A stretch of 64,000 nucleotides of DNA from Liolophura sinensis (lineage: Eukaryota; Mollusca; Polyplacophora; Chitonida; Chitonidae): NCBI RefSeq assembly GCF_032854445.1, contig NC_088300.1, positions 4,092,001 through 4,156,000 of the forward strand, in the 5' to 3' direction. Below, one piece after another: positions 36,501-47,570 of this stretch. The notes under the pieces were generated by a model. It searched no databases. It had not been told where the DNA came from and saw only the letters and a list, made by a program, of their open reading frames with translations. The translations under genes and the position numbers were made by a program. Each line of letters starts with the position of its first letter. The stretch's first letter is position 1.

Positions 36501-39500
36501 TATCACAAGTTATGTCAGACAGTAGCATACCACCTCGGCCCAAACTGTATCCATGTCCCCAGCAGATCCTAGGTCTACTTAGTCACGCTATTCAAATTGT
36601 ACATATACATTTTTTGACCTTCATTTTCCTGTTTAGTAAGCATTTTCTACATAACAAATATCAGAGTCAGTACAAAATTCAGGAATGCTGAAGGTTTATG
36701 CGAATGAGTAGACAGCATCTCACCCGACAACACTTAAAATTAATTAAATCTTGTAATTTTTTTTTCTCTGAATTTATTGGAACTGAAGAATTTAAATTTT
36801 ACTCCTGTGTTTTCTCGCTTAGAAGGGATGTTTTCTTGGGTTTTCTTTTATGAAATACAGTAAAATAATTGGATCGCAGTGGTCAAGTCGGGGTGCTTTC
36901 TCTGACGTCAGCGACAACTAATGCAGCACTGCTCTCATATTAGAAGCCACCATTTCAAAACTGAAGCATGAAATCCAGATCAGCCCCATTGGAGCTTAAA
37001 ATTGTTTCTGTTAGAATTCTGTTTCAGAATTAAGCTTGAATCTATTTGTACAACAAAATCCTGTTGTAACTTTTGTAAACATTTAATATGGGTGAAAATC
37101 ACAAGCACAGCCCCTCCGCAGGCTGTGACGTGAAGAAGGGAATACCCTGGGCATGCTTCTGCAGGCTTTAAACAGGGTCGCTGGAGTTCCTTGTCAGTAT
37201 TATAGTAGGCCTGCTTTATCAACAATTCAAACAGTGGAAGAAATATGCTTTCAGTATGTATAATTTCCGAGATAGCTGTTTATGACGTCCACATTTTTTA
37301 CCTGTTTTAGGCTATTGCTTAGGCAGTTATACGGAAAATACCTTCAATGTTTGAGAGCTAGAGTAAAATTGACTTCACCTAGCCCTTGATAATGGAGACG
37401 TGCTTAAAGCTGTTTCGAGACGAAGTTTCATTAACCTTTTACTGGGTTGAAAAAATATTTAATGATGGTTTGAGATACTTTGAATGGTAGTCTTTCAGTG
37501 GACATAAAATATATTTTTTTATAAAATGTGCTCTCTTTCACTTTAAATGATTCAGTCTATGTGAAACCCTAGAGATTAACCAAAGTTCCAGCGCCCAGCC
37601 TATTGGATTAAATGGCGACTTCCAGTGAAATATTAATTGTCTAAATGTAAACCCTTCAGACATCGACGGCCATGTTATGGATGTTCCAAGAACTGGCTTT
37701 GAACCCGGATGTACAGGACAAACTGCTGGCGGAAGTGGAGAGTGTAGTGCCTGATGGGAAAATACCAACCTACCAAGATCTACAAAAGATGCCATATCTG
37801 AAGGCGGTCAGCAAGGAAACATTGAGGTTTGACACACAAATTACAAACATTGAGGTTTGACACACAAATTACTTCACTCCGAGTACACATGGTATTTCCA
37901 GTATATACTCGTGCTCCCAGTTTTCATGTGAACAGAAACACAGTGCAAAGTGTGGAAGAAATTTATATTGTCATTGTCTTCATGTTGTTCTAAATGCTAA
38001 AAGTACACAACCAGAATGCTGTGTTTTGTGTCGCGAAGGACTAAATCAGTGTTTTCTATTTTAGGAAATACTCCGTGGCCTCGGGAATCCCTCGTGTCCT
38101 GGAGGAAGACATGGAATTAGGCGGATATCTTGTCCCAGCGAAGGTAACAGCAAATAAGGAGTTTGTGGAAGAGGTCTCCTTGATGGATCGATGATAAATA
38201 AATAAACAGTTGTTATAATGTGTCACTGATACATCATCTGTCGCAATCTATTGACAAACTCTTTCATATGTGTAAGCTACTACAAACATGAGTATGTTAG
38301 ATTGTACAAGAAAACATATAAGATGTGGAATAAGGTACATGTCATTTATTAATAGAAATGAGAAAGATGAAGTACATGTGTGAGAGTTGCAAACATCCAT
38401 AATCAGGGAGAGGAATGGTTGCAAGAGTAGCCCCGATTGTGTAACCTCTTTCAAATTTGCTGTCAGATTTGATATATATGAGCTAAGATTTGAACCATGA
38501 AAGATTCATTTTGGTGTAAAGAAGGGAAAAGCGGACTATCCCCTTCAACACAAAGAAAGCTCGTAGAAAACCGGCATGGGATTATAAACTTTGGTAGATG
38601 ATTGAACTGTATTGATAATAAATTCAGAATTTCTCGGTTTATTTATTTATTTATTTGATTGGTGTTTTACGCCATACTCAAGAATATTTCACTTATACGA
38701 CGGCAGTGAGCATTATGGTGGGAGAAACCGGGCAGCGCCCGGGGGGGGGGGGGGGGGGATGATGCAATTCTGAGACAAGTGGCGGATGTTGCCAAGACAG
38801 CAAGTACATTTTGTGTGTAACATCAGTGACTTTAACCAGTTATGGAATAGATAGTTCCATTTTTGAAAGATTTTAAAATTTTCATATAAGATGTGCTTCA
38901 TACGAGATAAAAAATTTAATCATCGGAAGTAGAGATTCAAAGGATAGAGTCAGAGATAAGAGTGGAAATCACTGTTAGTACCCTATGCCCAAAAGTTCTA
39001 GTTAAAACGCGAAGAAAATAGGAAAAGTTTGGAAGCCAATAGAAAAACTTTGTAATACAAGTAGAGCGAGCTGCGAAGTGGTGTCGTTGCCTAGCTACCT
39101 TGACCTGGTACATTTTCATATGATGTCCCTTGCTTTAACGGAATCCTGATTGATAACTTTATTCGATGGAACAAAGCGGGTGTAATGTAGAGGTAGTGTA
39201 ATCATTGTAATCAGGGATTATCTAAAACATTTGTCTGAAATGTGGTCGGCATATTTACGTTCTTTGGTTTATATATACTGTTTGTATCATTACAGACACC
39301 AGTCGTGGTGTACAACACCGTAATGGGCCATCTTCCCCAGTATTTTGAGGAACCTGAGAAATTTAAACCGGAAAGGTGGTTAAGAGGAACAGGTGACAAG
39401 ATTAACTCTTTCTCGTTATTACCATTCGGGTATGGAACTCGAATGTGTGTAGGTAAGTGAGTGATCATGTCTCCAGTCTTGATTTTTGTTGTTATTGTTG

Positions 39501-40557
39501 TCGCAAGCTGATATGCAGAAACCCATGATTTGGCTCAAAATGTCTCCATTGTATCATGTAACACTGAGCAGGAAGTTTTTCGAAAGGATGGAAAGTCTGA
39601 GATACCTCTGGGTGTGTCAGTTTGATCCGTTAGCTCTCTCTGTCCACCACAAACTTCTGATGAGATATTTTGACCTTAGTTCTATAAGCATTCAGCATGT
39701 CGGCCATTTAGGAATCCTCAGTATCAGTTAATCTGTGCTCATTATATGATCCCTTAATCGTTGAGAAGTTTTATCTTCAATTTCTGCTTCAATTGTCAAA
39801 GAATAAAGTCTGTCCAGGTAGTGTTAAGTTTTGTTCTTTGATGTAATACGTCACAATTTCTATATATATATTTATTTGATTGGTGTTTTACGCTGTACTC
39901 AAGAATATTTCACTTATGCGACGTCTGGCAGCATTATAGTGCTGGGAAGCCAGGCAGGGCCCAGGGTACAACTTCTGTATAGTTGTGCTCGTGTAAAGCC
40001 AAGATGTAGTTAACATGTACCATAGAGAAGATTGTGTTTTACCAAGATCTTTAGGCAGGAAATGTCCAGACTGCGTTATTCATTATTCCAGACTGCGTAA
40101 CTATGATATAACCCATGTTATATAATGATCTAAGCATTCCAGGTTTCTGTCTTGGCAGCATTGGCAGCAACTCTGTAGCCTGTTACCCTTCACAAATGCC
40201 TATCTCTCCTTCAGAATTCTCTGTTTTTACCTTCCAGGAAGAAGAGTGGCTGAGTTGGAGATAAATATGCTGTTATCCCGTGTAAGTATATAGGTGTGTT
40301 TCGTGGGCTAGATATCGTCTGTCTGTCTCTTAATTCAACTCACTTCTGGTTCTTCGGATACAAACACAATGAAGACAAAATGCCGTTGAATTCAGTGTAT
40401 TGAACTGTCCGTAATAAAACATTGCTTTATCTGTATTTTTCAGCTGATCAGAAAATATTCCATAGAACCAGCATTCACAGAACGCGCAGTAGAATCCATG
40501 GGAATGATATTAAAGCCTGACAGACCAATCAAAATCAAGCTGAACGACAGAAAGTAG
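30539..40557 (+). CDS. Mitochondrial-clan cytochrome P450, copy 2 (525 aa)
   Basis: Nine exons: 30539-31002, 32017-32207, 32727-32930, 35148-35305, 37660-37826, 38065-38143, 39296-39452, 40238-40281 and 40444-40557 (TAG). The CDS is 1,578 nt and all junctions are GT-AG. Intron positions and phases equal those of copy 1; exons 2, 3 and 5-9 have equal length, exon 4 is one codon shorter and exon 1 is 18 nt longer. The ATG in GCAGGATGGCAGCC opens a basic leader. Motifs: PTPKGLPLFGT; C-helix WHQMRK; I-helix GAVDTTST; KETLR; FKPERW; haem loop FGYGTRMCVGRR. Expected to be an adrenodoxin-dependent mitochondrial monooxygenase like copy 1. Diverged exons 1 and 3 suggest an old duplication with room for a different substrate. 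Introns carry a full-length SINE with target duplication, a TTAA-type element and SINE fragments. A candidate AATAAA lies at 41084-41089. Confidence 0.9.
31400..31920. repeat. ATCGAT-rich palindromic stretch in intron 1 of P450 copy 2
   Basis: At least nine ATCGAT words, several as GATATCGATAAA or TATCGATA, in two clusters (31407-31555 and 31850-31905). The word ATCGATAAA recurs with different spacing, so this is not a regular tandem array. Confidence 0.6.
34079..34376 (-). mobile_element. Full-length SINE with a 14-bp target-site duplication
   Basis: Reverse-orientation SINE with a poly-T (poly-A) tail. It is bounded by two perfect copies of CCTGACAAAATTGA (34079-34092 and 34363-34376), the footprint of target-primed insertion. 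Body and tRNA head closely match the copy at 15787-16065. It lies in intron 3 of P450 copy 2 and is probably one of the youngest insertions in the window. Confidence 0.93.
35576..36160. mobile_element. Non-autonomous inverted-repeat element with TTAA target sites (MITE)
   Basis: A 577-bp segment (35580-36156) starts AGGAGAAGAAAATTTAAA and ends with the complement of AGGAGAAGAAAACTTAAA. It is bounded on both sides by TTAA (35576-35579 and 36157-36160). TTAA duplications are known for piggyBac-type DNA transposons. No transposase ORF fits inside, so this would be a deletion derivative or MITE. It lies in intron 4 of P450 copy 2. Confidence 0.75.
38638..38760 (-). mobile_element. SINE 3' fragment ending in a poly-G run
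   Basis: TTATTTATTTATTTGATTGG, GTTTTACGCCATACTCAAGA and CGACGGCAGTGAGCATTATG, then an abrupt run of about 18 G (38741-38758). In intron 6 of P450 copy 2. Confidence 0.8.
39868..39970 (-). mobile_element. SINE 3' fragment
   Basis: TATTTATTTGATTGGTGTTT then TACGCTGTACTCAAGAATAT and GGCAGCATTATAGTG: reversed tail and part of the body. In intron 7 of P450 copy 2. Confidence 0.78.
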
Positions 40558-41083
40558 ACCCTGGCGGAACCACTGGTGATAGAATATTTTTTTCCGGTGA
40601 TACACTACTGGAGCACAGAACTTGGGGTATAGCTGCTTAACAGAGGAGATGAATAGTCCTACTATTGAAGAAGGACGTGGCTAGGGTGTATGCCCTAGCA
40701 AGGAGCGACGAGATATTGATACAAATTCTTATTTTGACAGTCATTCCATGTCCAATTTTTGGAACGCTCTAATCTGATTATATTGGCTTGTGTTAAACGA
40801 TAGTTTTATTACAAAGGAGTACAGTATAACTGTAAAAAAAATTTTGCTTTTACCATTTTGACGTTGGTGTAACTACATCTACAGTGTTTGATTGATTACG
40901 ATGTATTTTTGCACAATATACTCAATACTTTAAACCTGAACACTGATCCATTTATCTCTCAAGTCGTCCTATGGGTAATTCCTGGTAAGTACATGGAGCT
41001 CTACACAAACACGGTCGTGGTTTCCAATTTAAATCGAATCCAGGTGGGCTTCACGTCAGAGGATTTGTCCTTCTTCACTCACC

Positions 41084-41089
41084 AATAAA
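41084..41089 (+). terminator. Candidate polyadenylation signal of P450 copy 2
   Basis: AATAAA, about 530 bp beyond the stop codon; no AATAAA was noticed between the two. A second AATAAATAAA occurs near 41119-41128. Assignment is by position only. Confidence 0.3.
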
Positions 41090-42926
41090 CGTAACCATCT
41101 GTGAGTAAATGTGCGAATGAATAAATAAAGGAATTATTTTAGGAAAGAGCAGATTATAGAGCGTGGAGCAAAGCCTGTCAAAGGGAGGGTCACACTGTAA
41201 ACCCGTGGTTTGCTGAACAGGTAAATATTGTTTGCTTGGGTACGCAGGTCACGCATACGTAGCCTTTGCCGTATCATGCTGGCCACGTATAAGTAGCATG
41301 TGCCGTAACATGCTGGCCGCGTATAAGTAGCATGTGCCGTAACATGCTGGCCATGTTTAAGTAGCATGTGCCGTATCATGCTGACCACGTATAGGTAGCA
41401 TGTGCCGTAACATGCCGGCCATGTATAAGTAGCATGTGCCGTAACATGATGGCCATGTATAAGCAGCATGTGCCGTAACATGCTGGCCACGTATAAGTAG
41501 CATGTGCCGTAACATGCTGGTCACGTACAAGTAGCATGTGCCGTAACATGCTGGCCATGTATAAGCAGCATGTGCCGTAACATGCAGGTCACGTATAAGC
41601 AGCATATGCCGTAACATGCTGGCCACGTATAAGTAGCATGTGCCGTATCATGCTGTACACGTATAAGTAGCAAGTGCCGTCCATGCTGGCCACGTATAAG
41701 TAGGATGTGCCGTAACATGCTGGCCACGTATAAGTAGCATGTGCCGTATCATGCTGACCACGTATAAGTAGCAAGTGCCGTCCATGCTGGCCACGTATAA
41801 GTAGGATGTGCCGTAACATGCTGGTCACGTACAAGTAGCATGTGCCGTAACATGCTGGCCACATATAAGTAGCATATGCCGTAACATGCTGGTCACGTAC
41901 AAGTAGCATGTGCCGTAACATGCTGGCCATGTATAAGCAGCATGTGCCCTAACATGCAGGTCACGTATAAGCAGCATGTGCCGTAACATGCTGGCCACGT
42001 ATAAGTAGCATATGCCGTAACATGCTGGCCATGTATAAGTAGCATGTGCCGTAACATGCTGGCCACGTATAAGTAGCATGTGCCGTATCATGCTGACCAC
42101 GTACAAGTAGCATGTGTCATAACATGATGGTCACGTATAAGGAGTATATGCCGTAACATGCTGGCCACGTACAAGTAGCATGTGCCGTAACATGCTGGTC
42201 ACGTACAAGTAGCATGTGCCGTAACATGCTGGCCATGTATAAGCAGCATGTGCCCTAACATGCAGGTCACGTATAAGCAGCATGTGCCGTAACATGCTGG
42301 CCACGTATAAGTAGCATGTGCCGTAACATGCTGGCCACGTATAAGTAGCATGTGCCGTAACATGCAGGTCTCGTATAAGTAGCATGTGCCGTAACATGCT
42401 GGCCACGTATAAGTAGCATGTGCCGTATCATGATGGTTACGTATAAGCAGCATGTGCCGTAACATGCTGGCCATGTATAAGCAGCATGTGCCCTAACATG
42501 CAGGTCACGTATAAGCAGCATGTGCCGTAACATGCTGGCCACGTATAAGTAGCATGTGCCGTAACATGCTGGCCACGTATAAGTAGCATGTGCCGTAACA
42601 TGCAGGTCTCGTATAAGTAGCATGTGCCGTAACATGCTGGCCACGTATAAGTAGCATGTGCCGTATCATGATGGTTACGTATAAGCAGCATGTGCTGTAA
42701 TATGCTGGTCATGTATAAATAGTATGTGCCAAATCATGCTGGCCACGTATAAGTAGCATGTGTCGTAACAAGCTGCCCACGTACAAGTAACATGTCCCGT
42801 AGCATGCTGGTCAGGTACAAGAAGCATGTATCGTAACATGCAGGTCACGTACAAGTAGCATGTGTCGTAACAAGCTGATCAGGTATAAGTAGCATGTGCC
42901 GTAACATGCTGGCCACGTATAATTAG

Positions 42927-43160
42927 AGGGGCCTCCGTGGCTCAGTAATGACCCATGAGTCTCTCACCAATGCGGTCGCTGTGAGTTCAAGTCCAGCTCA
43001 TGCTGGCTTCCTCTCCGGCCGTACGTGGGAAGGTCTGTCAGCAAAAAACGTGTGGATGGTCGTGGGTTTCAAGCTGTGCGTTTTCCACCCACCATAATGT
43101 TGGCCGCCGTCGTACAAGTGAAATATTCTTGAGTACGGCGTAAAACATCAATCAAATAAA
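42927..43160 (+). mobile_element. SINE inside the minisatellite, copy A
   Basis: The head reads GGGGCCTCCGTGGCTCAG and jumps directly to TAATGACCCATGAG, so about 23 bp of the tRNA region (TTGGTTAGCGCGCTAGC...) is deleted. The body is intact apart from an inserted AAAAAACG-like stretch. The same defects occur in copy B, so both derive from one insertion. Confidence 0.9.
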
Positions 43161-44563
43161 CGTACAAGTAGCATGTGCCGTAACATGCTGGCCATGTATA
43201 AGCAGCATGTGCCGTAACATGCAGGTCACGTATAAGCAGCATATGCCGTAACATGCTGGCCACGTATAAGTAGCATGTGCCGTATCATGCTGTACACGTA
43301 TAAGTAGCAAGTGCCGTCCATGCTGGCCACGTATAAGTAGGATGTGCCGTAACATGCTGGCCACGTATAAGTAGCATGTGCCGTATCATGCTGACCACGT
43401 ATAAGTAGCAAGTGCCGTCCATGCTGGCCACGTATAAGTAGGATGTGCCGTAACATGCTGGTCACGTACAAGTAGCATGTGCCGTAACATGCTGGCCACG
43501 TATAAGTAGCATATGCCGTAACATGCTGGTCACGTATAAGTAGCATGTGCCGTAACATGCTGGCCATGTATAAGCAGCATGTGCCCTAACATGCAGGTCA
43601 CGTATAAGCAGCATGTGCCGTAACATGCTGGCCACGTATAAGTAGCATATGCCGTAACATGCTGGCCATGTATAAGTAGCATGTGCCGTAACATGCTGGC
43701 CACGTATAAGTAGCATGTGCCGTATCATGCTGACCACGTACAAGTAGCATGTGTCATAACATGATGGTCACGTATAAGGAGTATATGCCGTAACATGCTG
43801 GCCACGTATAAGTAGCATGTGCCGTAACATGCTGGTCACGTACAAGTAGCATGTGCCGTAACATGCTGGCCATGTATAAGCAGCATGTGCCCTAACATGC
43901 AGGTCACGTATAAGCAGCATGTGCCGTAACATGCTGGCCACGTATAAGTAGCATGTGCCGTAACATGCTGGCCACGTATAAGTAGCATGTGCCGTAACAT
44001 GCAGGTCTCGTATAAGTAGCATGTGCCGTAACATGCTGGCCACGTATAAGTAGCATGTGCCGTATCATGATGGTTACGTATAAGCAGCATGTGCCGTAAC
44101 ATGCTGGCCATGTATAAGCAGCATGTGCCCTAACATGCAGGTCACGTATAAGCAGCATGTGCCGTAACATGCTGGCCACGTATAAGTAGCATGTGCCGTA
44201 ACATGCTGGCCACGTATAAGTAGCATGTGCCGTAACATGCAGGTCTCGTATAAGTAGCATGTGCCGTAACATGCTGGCCACGTATAAGTAGCATGTGCCG
44301 TATCATGATGGTTACGTATAAGCAGCATGTGCTGTAATATGCTGGTCATGTATAAATAGTATGTGCCAAATCATGCTGGCCACGTATAAGTAGCATGTGT
44401 CGTAACAAGCTGCCCACGTACAAGTAACATGTCCCGTAGCATGCTGGTCAGGTACAAGAAGCATGTATCGTAACATGCAGGTCACGTACAAGTAGCATGT
44501 GTCGTAACAAGCTGATCAGGTATAAGTAGCATGTGCCGTAACATGCTGGCCATGTATAATTAG

Positions 44564-44797
44564 AGGGGCCTCCGTGGCTCAGTAATGACCCATGAGTCTC
44601 TCACCAATGCGGTCGCTGTGAGTTCAAGTCCAGCTCATGCTGGCTTCCTCTCCGGCCGTACGTGGGAAGGTCTGTCAGCAAAAAACGTGTGGATGGTCGT
44701 GGGTTTCAAGCTGTGCGTTTTCCACCCACCATAATGTTGGCCGCCGTCGTACAAGTGAAATATTCTTGAGTACGGCGTAAAACATCAATCAAATAAA
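44564..44797 (+). mobile_element. SINE inside the minisatellite, copy B (duplicate of copy A)
   Basis: Identical defects to copy A: the head deletion at CTCAG|TAATGACC and the GTCAGCAAAAAACGTGTGGA body variant. It was made by tandem duplication of the surrounding block, not by a second retroposition. Confidence 0.9.
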
Positions 44798-44870
44798 CGT
44801 ACAAGTAGCATGTGCCATAACATGATGGTCACGTGTAAGTAGCATGTGCCGTAACATGATGGCAACCCAG

Positions 44871-45822
44871 GGAGCTGTTGACATGGTTGGTTGGTTGGTT
44901 ACCCAGGGAGTTGTTGACATGGTTGGTTGGTTACCCAGGGAGCTATTGACACGACCAGTCGGTATTCCAGGGAACTGCTCGCACAACTAGTTGTTAATCC
45001 AGGAAACTGCTTACATGGTTGGTGAGGAACCCAGGAAACTGTTAACACGGTTAGCTGGTAACTCAAGGAACTGTTAACACGGTTGGTTGGTTGGTAACCC
45101 AGGAACCAACGACACTGATAGTTGGTAACCCAGTGAACCGATCACACGGTTAGTTGGTAACCCAGTGAAGGGATGACACAGTTAGTTGGTAACCAAGTGA
45201 ACGGATGTCACGGTTAGTTGGTAATTAAGGAAACCAATGACACTGATAGTTGGTAACCCAGGGAGCTGTTGACACGGTTAGTTTGGTAACCCAGGGAAAC
45301 AATGACACCGATATTTGGTAACCCAGTGAAGGGATGACACGTTTAGTTGGTAACCCAGGAAACCAATGACACTGATAGTTGGTAACCCAGGGAAACGATG
45401 ACACCGATAGTTGGTAGCCCAGTGAAGGGATGACACGGTTAGATGGTAACCCTATGAACGAATGTCACGGTTAGTTGGAAACGCAGGAAACTCTTGAAAC
45501 CGTTAGGAGATAACCCAAAAAGCTACTGATATGGTTAGTTGGTAATCCAACAAACAGTTGACACAATTAGTTGGTAACCCAGGAAACCGTTGACACGGTT
45601 AGCTGGTAACACAGGATACCCTTGACACGGTTAGTTGATAACCCAGGGAACTGCTGACACGGGTAGTTGGAACCCAGGAAACCGTTGACACGGTCACCTG
45701 GTAACCCAGGGAAATGCTGACACGGTTAGTTGGTAACCCAGGGAAATGTTGACACGATTAGCTGGTAACCCAGGGAACTGTTGACAGGGGGTAGTTGGTA
45801 ACCCAGGAAACCGTAACTTTAT
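44871..45822. repeat. 32-bp minisatellite, about 28 copies
   Basis: Unit GGTAACCCAGGGAACTGTTG then ACACGGTTAGTT, with frequent AACCAATGACACTGATAG and GTGAAGGGATGACACG variants and a GGTT-rich start. It directly abuts the 34-bp array; the switch occurs at about 44870 (GATGGCAACCCAGGGAG). Confidence 0.93.
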
Positions 45823-46957
45823 CATGGAAGAAATTTTTTTGTATATCTGATTTTGCTGTCTTCACAACTTTGTGCCACATGTCGAAAGCCATTGCTGTCA
45901 TTGCTCAGGCAGTGAGCAGAACGACAATTCAACAACATAGCATTATGCCAGTGTAGCGTTGAGACTTTATGTTGTATTGTCGCCCCGTGGCCCTTGCAAA
46001 TGACCCTTTGCAACACACACCCCAAACCATCGCTCAGGTGCGTTATCAACTTTCTCACAGTGACAGATTTTCCGCGGAATCACGCGAGGGCTTCCCTACT
46101 ATGTGCGGTTGAAGTTGTTTTATTTCCTCAGGTGTCTATTAATTTTCCATAGACGATTGTTCAAAACTGGTTAAAGACTTAATAACAGGTTTAACTTTAT
46201 GTCAAGCCTTCAATTATGCACTTAGGCTAAAAAGATTGATCGTCAAGATCTAGACCTTCTTATGCCTTCAACTGAGATGGGTATCTGGCAATGCCAAGGT
46301 AACGTCACTCGCAGCCTCATCGCTCCCTGACACCGTAATAGGGAAGTTTCGAGTTGGAACTTTCTTGTCATCAAAGGTAAAAACAGTCCTGCTGTGTCAT
46401 GTGAATGAAGAAAAAAGTTAGGCAAGCTTTGTTAACATTAATTTACTGACCATCCGTCTCACCTTTTACCAAAGGCACAAATGTCACCTCTTTCCTTTAG
46501 GAACTTCTCAAGTTCACAAAAATTCAGATTCTCAATCTTCTCTATCATTCCTCCACTCTAAATTACTTTCATGACATTTTTTTCAGACGCCCATGTTATA
46601 GCGAATGTGATCAAAACTAGTTGCCTAACATTTTTGACAGGTAACACGATACAATTGGACATTTTCTACGTTCAACGATGAAAGAATTCTCCTAGTGCGC
46701 TCTCTTGTTAAGAATTTTAATCTTTCATCAATAAAATTCATACTTGCTTAAAGTTTAGGCATTTTATATAAATTTTCATGCAAAGCATAAAAAAGGACCG
46801 ACTGATAGAGCTAACAGACTTTATACCCAGAAATACAGGGAAGTACATTAAGTGGCAATAGGTTACTGATCCCATATACCAGTTATAGCCAATGGAATAG
46901 GCGAGCTACAAATACTCCTTGCTGATCATGGACCTACTGTATTCTTTCTTTCCTCAG
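45823..46957. other. Spacer between minisatellite and P450 fragment
   Basis: No gene. Searching by eye for P450 exons 1-6 in this spacer and in 40.6-41.2 kb found none, so the third P450 copy is a 3' fragment only. Confidence 0.5.
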
Positions 46958-47570
46958 AAGCCGATGATAGTAAACGCTGCCGTCCTAAGCTACTCTCCCC
47001 AGTTTTTTGAGGAGCCTGACAAATTCAAACCAGAGAGATGGTTGAGAAGAACTCGTGACAAGATAAACCCTTTCACTGTGGTTTCCTTCGGATTGTCCGT
47101 TTTGACACCGTGAATTATTTTGTGGCTGTATGCCTAGCGAGACACTTTCCTGTACAGTCTATATGTCTGTAGAGACAATTTTATATATCTTGGTTTGTTG
47201 AATTATGAGAAAAAATTGCATGGTGAAAGCTTGATCTGAATATTCTCCTGTTATCATGCATTGTTATGTATTTTTGTATCGCATCACTGAATATGTTCTT
47301 TTCAGTCTTCTAGGACGAAGAATGGAAGAGTTGGAGATGTATATGCTGCTGTCACGTGTACGTAAATGCATACACATTGTTGCATTTGAGTTTTTTAATT
47401 GTTAAAACTTACCATTAAAGTAATCTTTATCGATGGTATCCTAGGTTACGTCACCAGTTCACAAATGTACTTATTAGTGCAGTTTTCCATCGAACTAGCA
47501 TTTACAAGAAGCATGGAAATTGTACTTAAACCAGAGAGACGAATCAAAATTAAGCTCATTAAAAAAAACA
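46958..47570 (+). pseudogene. Third mitochondrial-type P450 copy: 3' fragment, decayed
   Basis: Three blocks match P450 exons 7-9 of the neighbours. The exon 7 block (46958-47113) keeps a CTTTCCTCAG acceptor and FEEPDKFKPERWLR, but after VVSFGL the haem loop is destroyed: it reads SVLTP and then a TGA stop, with no cysteine. The exon 8 block (47314-47357) is intact, with acceptor TTCTAG, RRMEELEMYMLLSR and a GTACGT donor. The exon 9 block (47483-47570) starts four codons late, has lost residues in the middle (FSIELAFTRSMEIVLKPERR) and has lost its stop codon. Exons 1-6 are absent. It cannot encode a functional P450. It is best read as a relic of a third tandem gene, or of a partial duplication, and it shows the cluster was once larger. 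Confidence 0.88.

Larger units (their letters stand above)
41524..44797. repeat. 1,637-bp tandem duplication (minisatellite block plus SINE)
   Basis: 41524-43160 is repeated as 43161-44797 with constant offset 1,637. Only scattered base changes were noticed, for example 42172 C against 43809 T, and 42916 C against 44553 T. Both copies begin at the same minisatellite phase (CGTACAAGTAGCATGTGCC) and end with the SINE tail; the next bases at 44798 repeat that start. Confidence 0.93.
41244..44870. repeat. 34-bp minisatellite, about 90 copies, interrupted by two copies of one SINE
   Basis: Unit CATGCTGGCCACGTATAAGT then AGCATGTGCCGTAA. Each unit boundary can form a hairpin, AGCATG-TGCCGTAA-CATGCT. 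Because 34 is not divisible by three, each minus-strand frame cycles through three translations without stops, giving many nested 60-125-codon ORFs. None of these is taken as a gene. The array holds a 1,637-bp tandem duplication (41524-43160 and 43161-44797). Confidence 0.97.

Noticed and set aside
41134-44349. Many 60-125-codon minus-strand ORFs (MASMLRHMLLI...) as a gene family
   Set aside because: Each is a translation of the 34-bp repeat, and the same residues recur in shifted frames; they are array products.
41244-44870. The regularly spaced repeats as a CRISPR-like array
   Set aside because: Units are directly adjacent with no unique spacers, and the setting is a eukaryotic genome with introns and SINEs.
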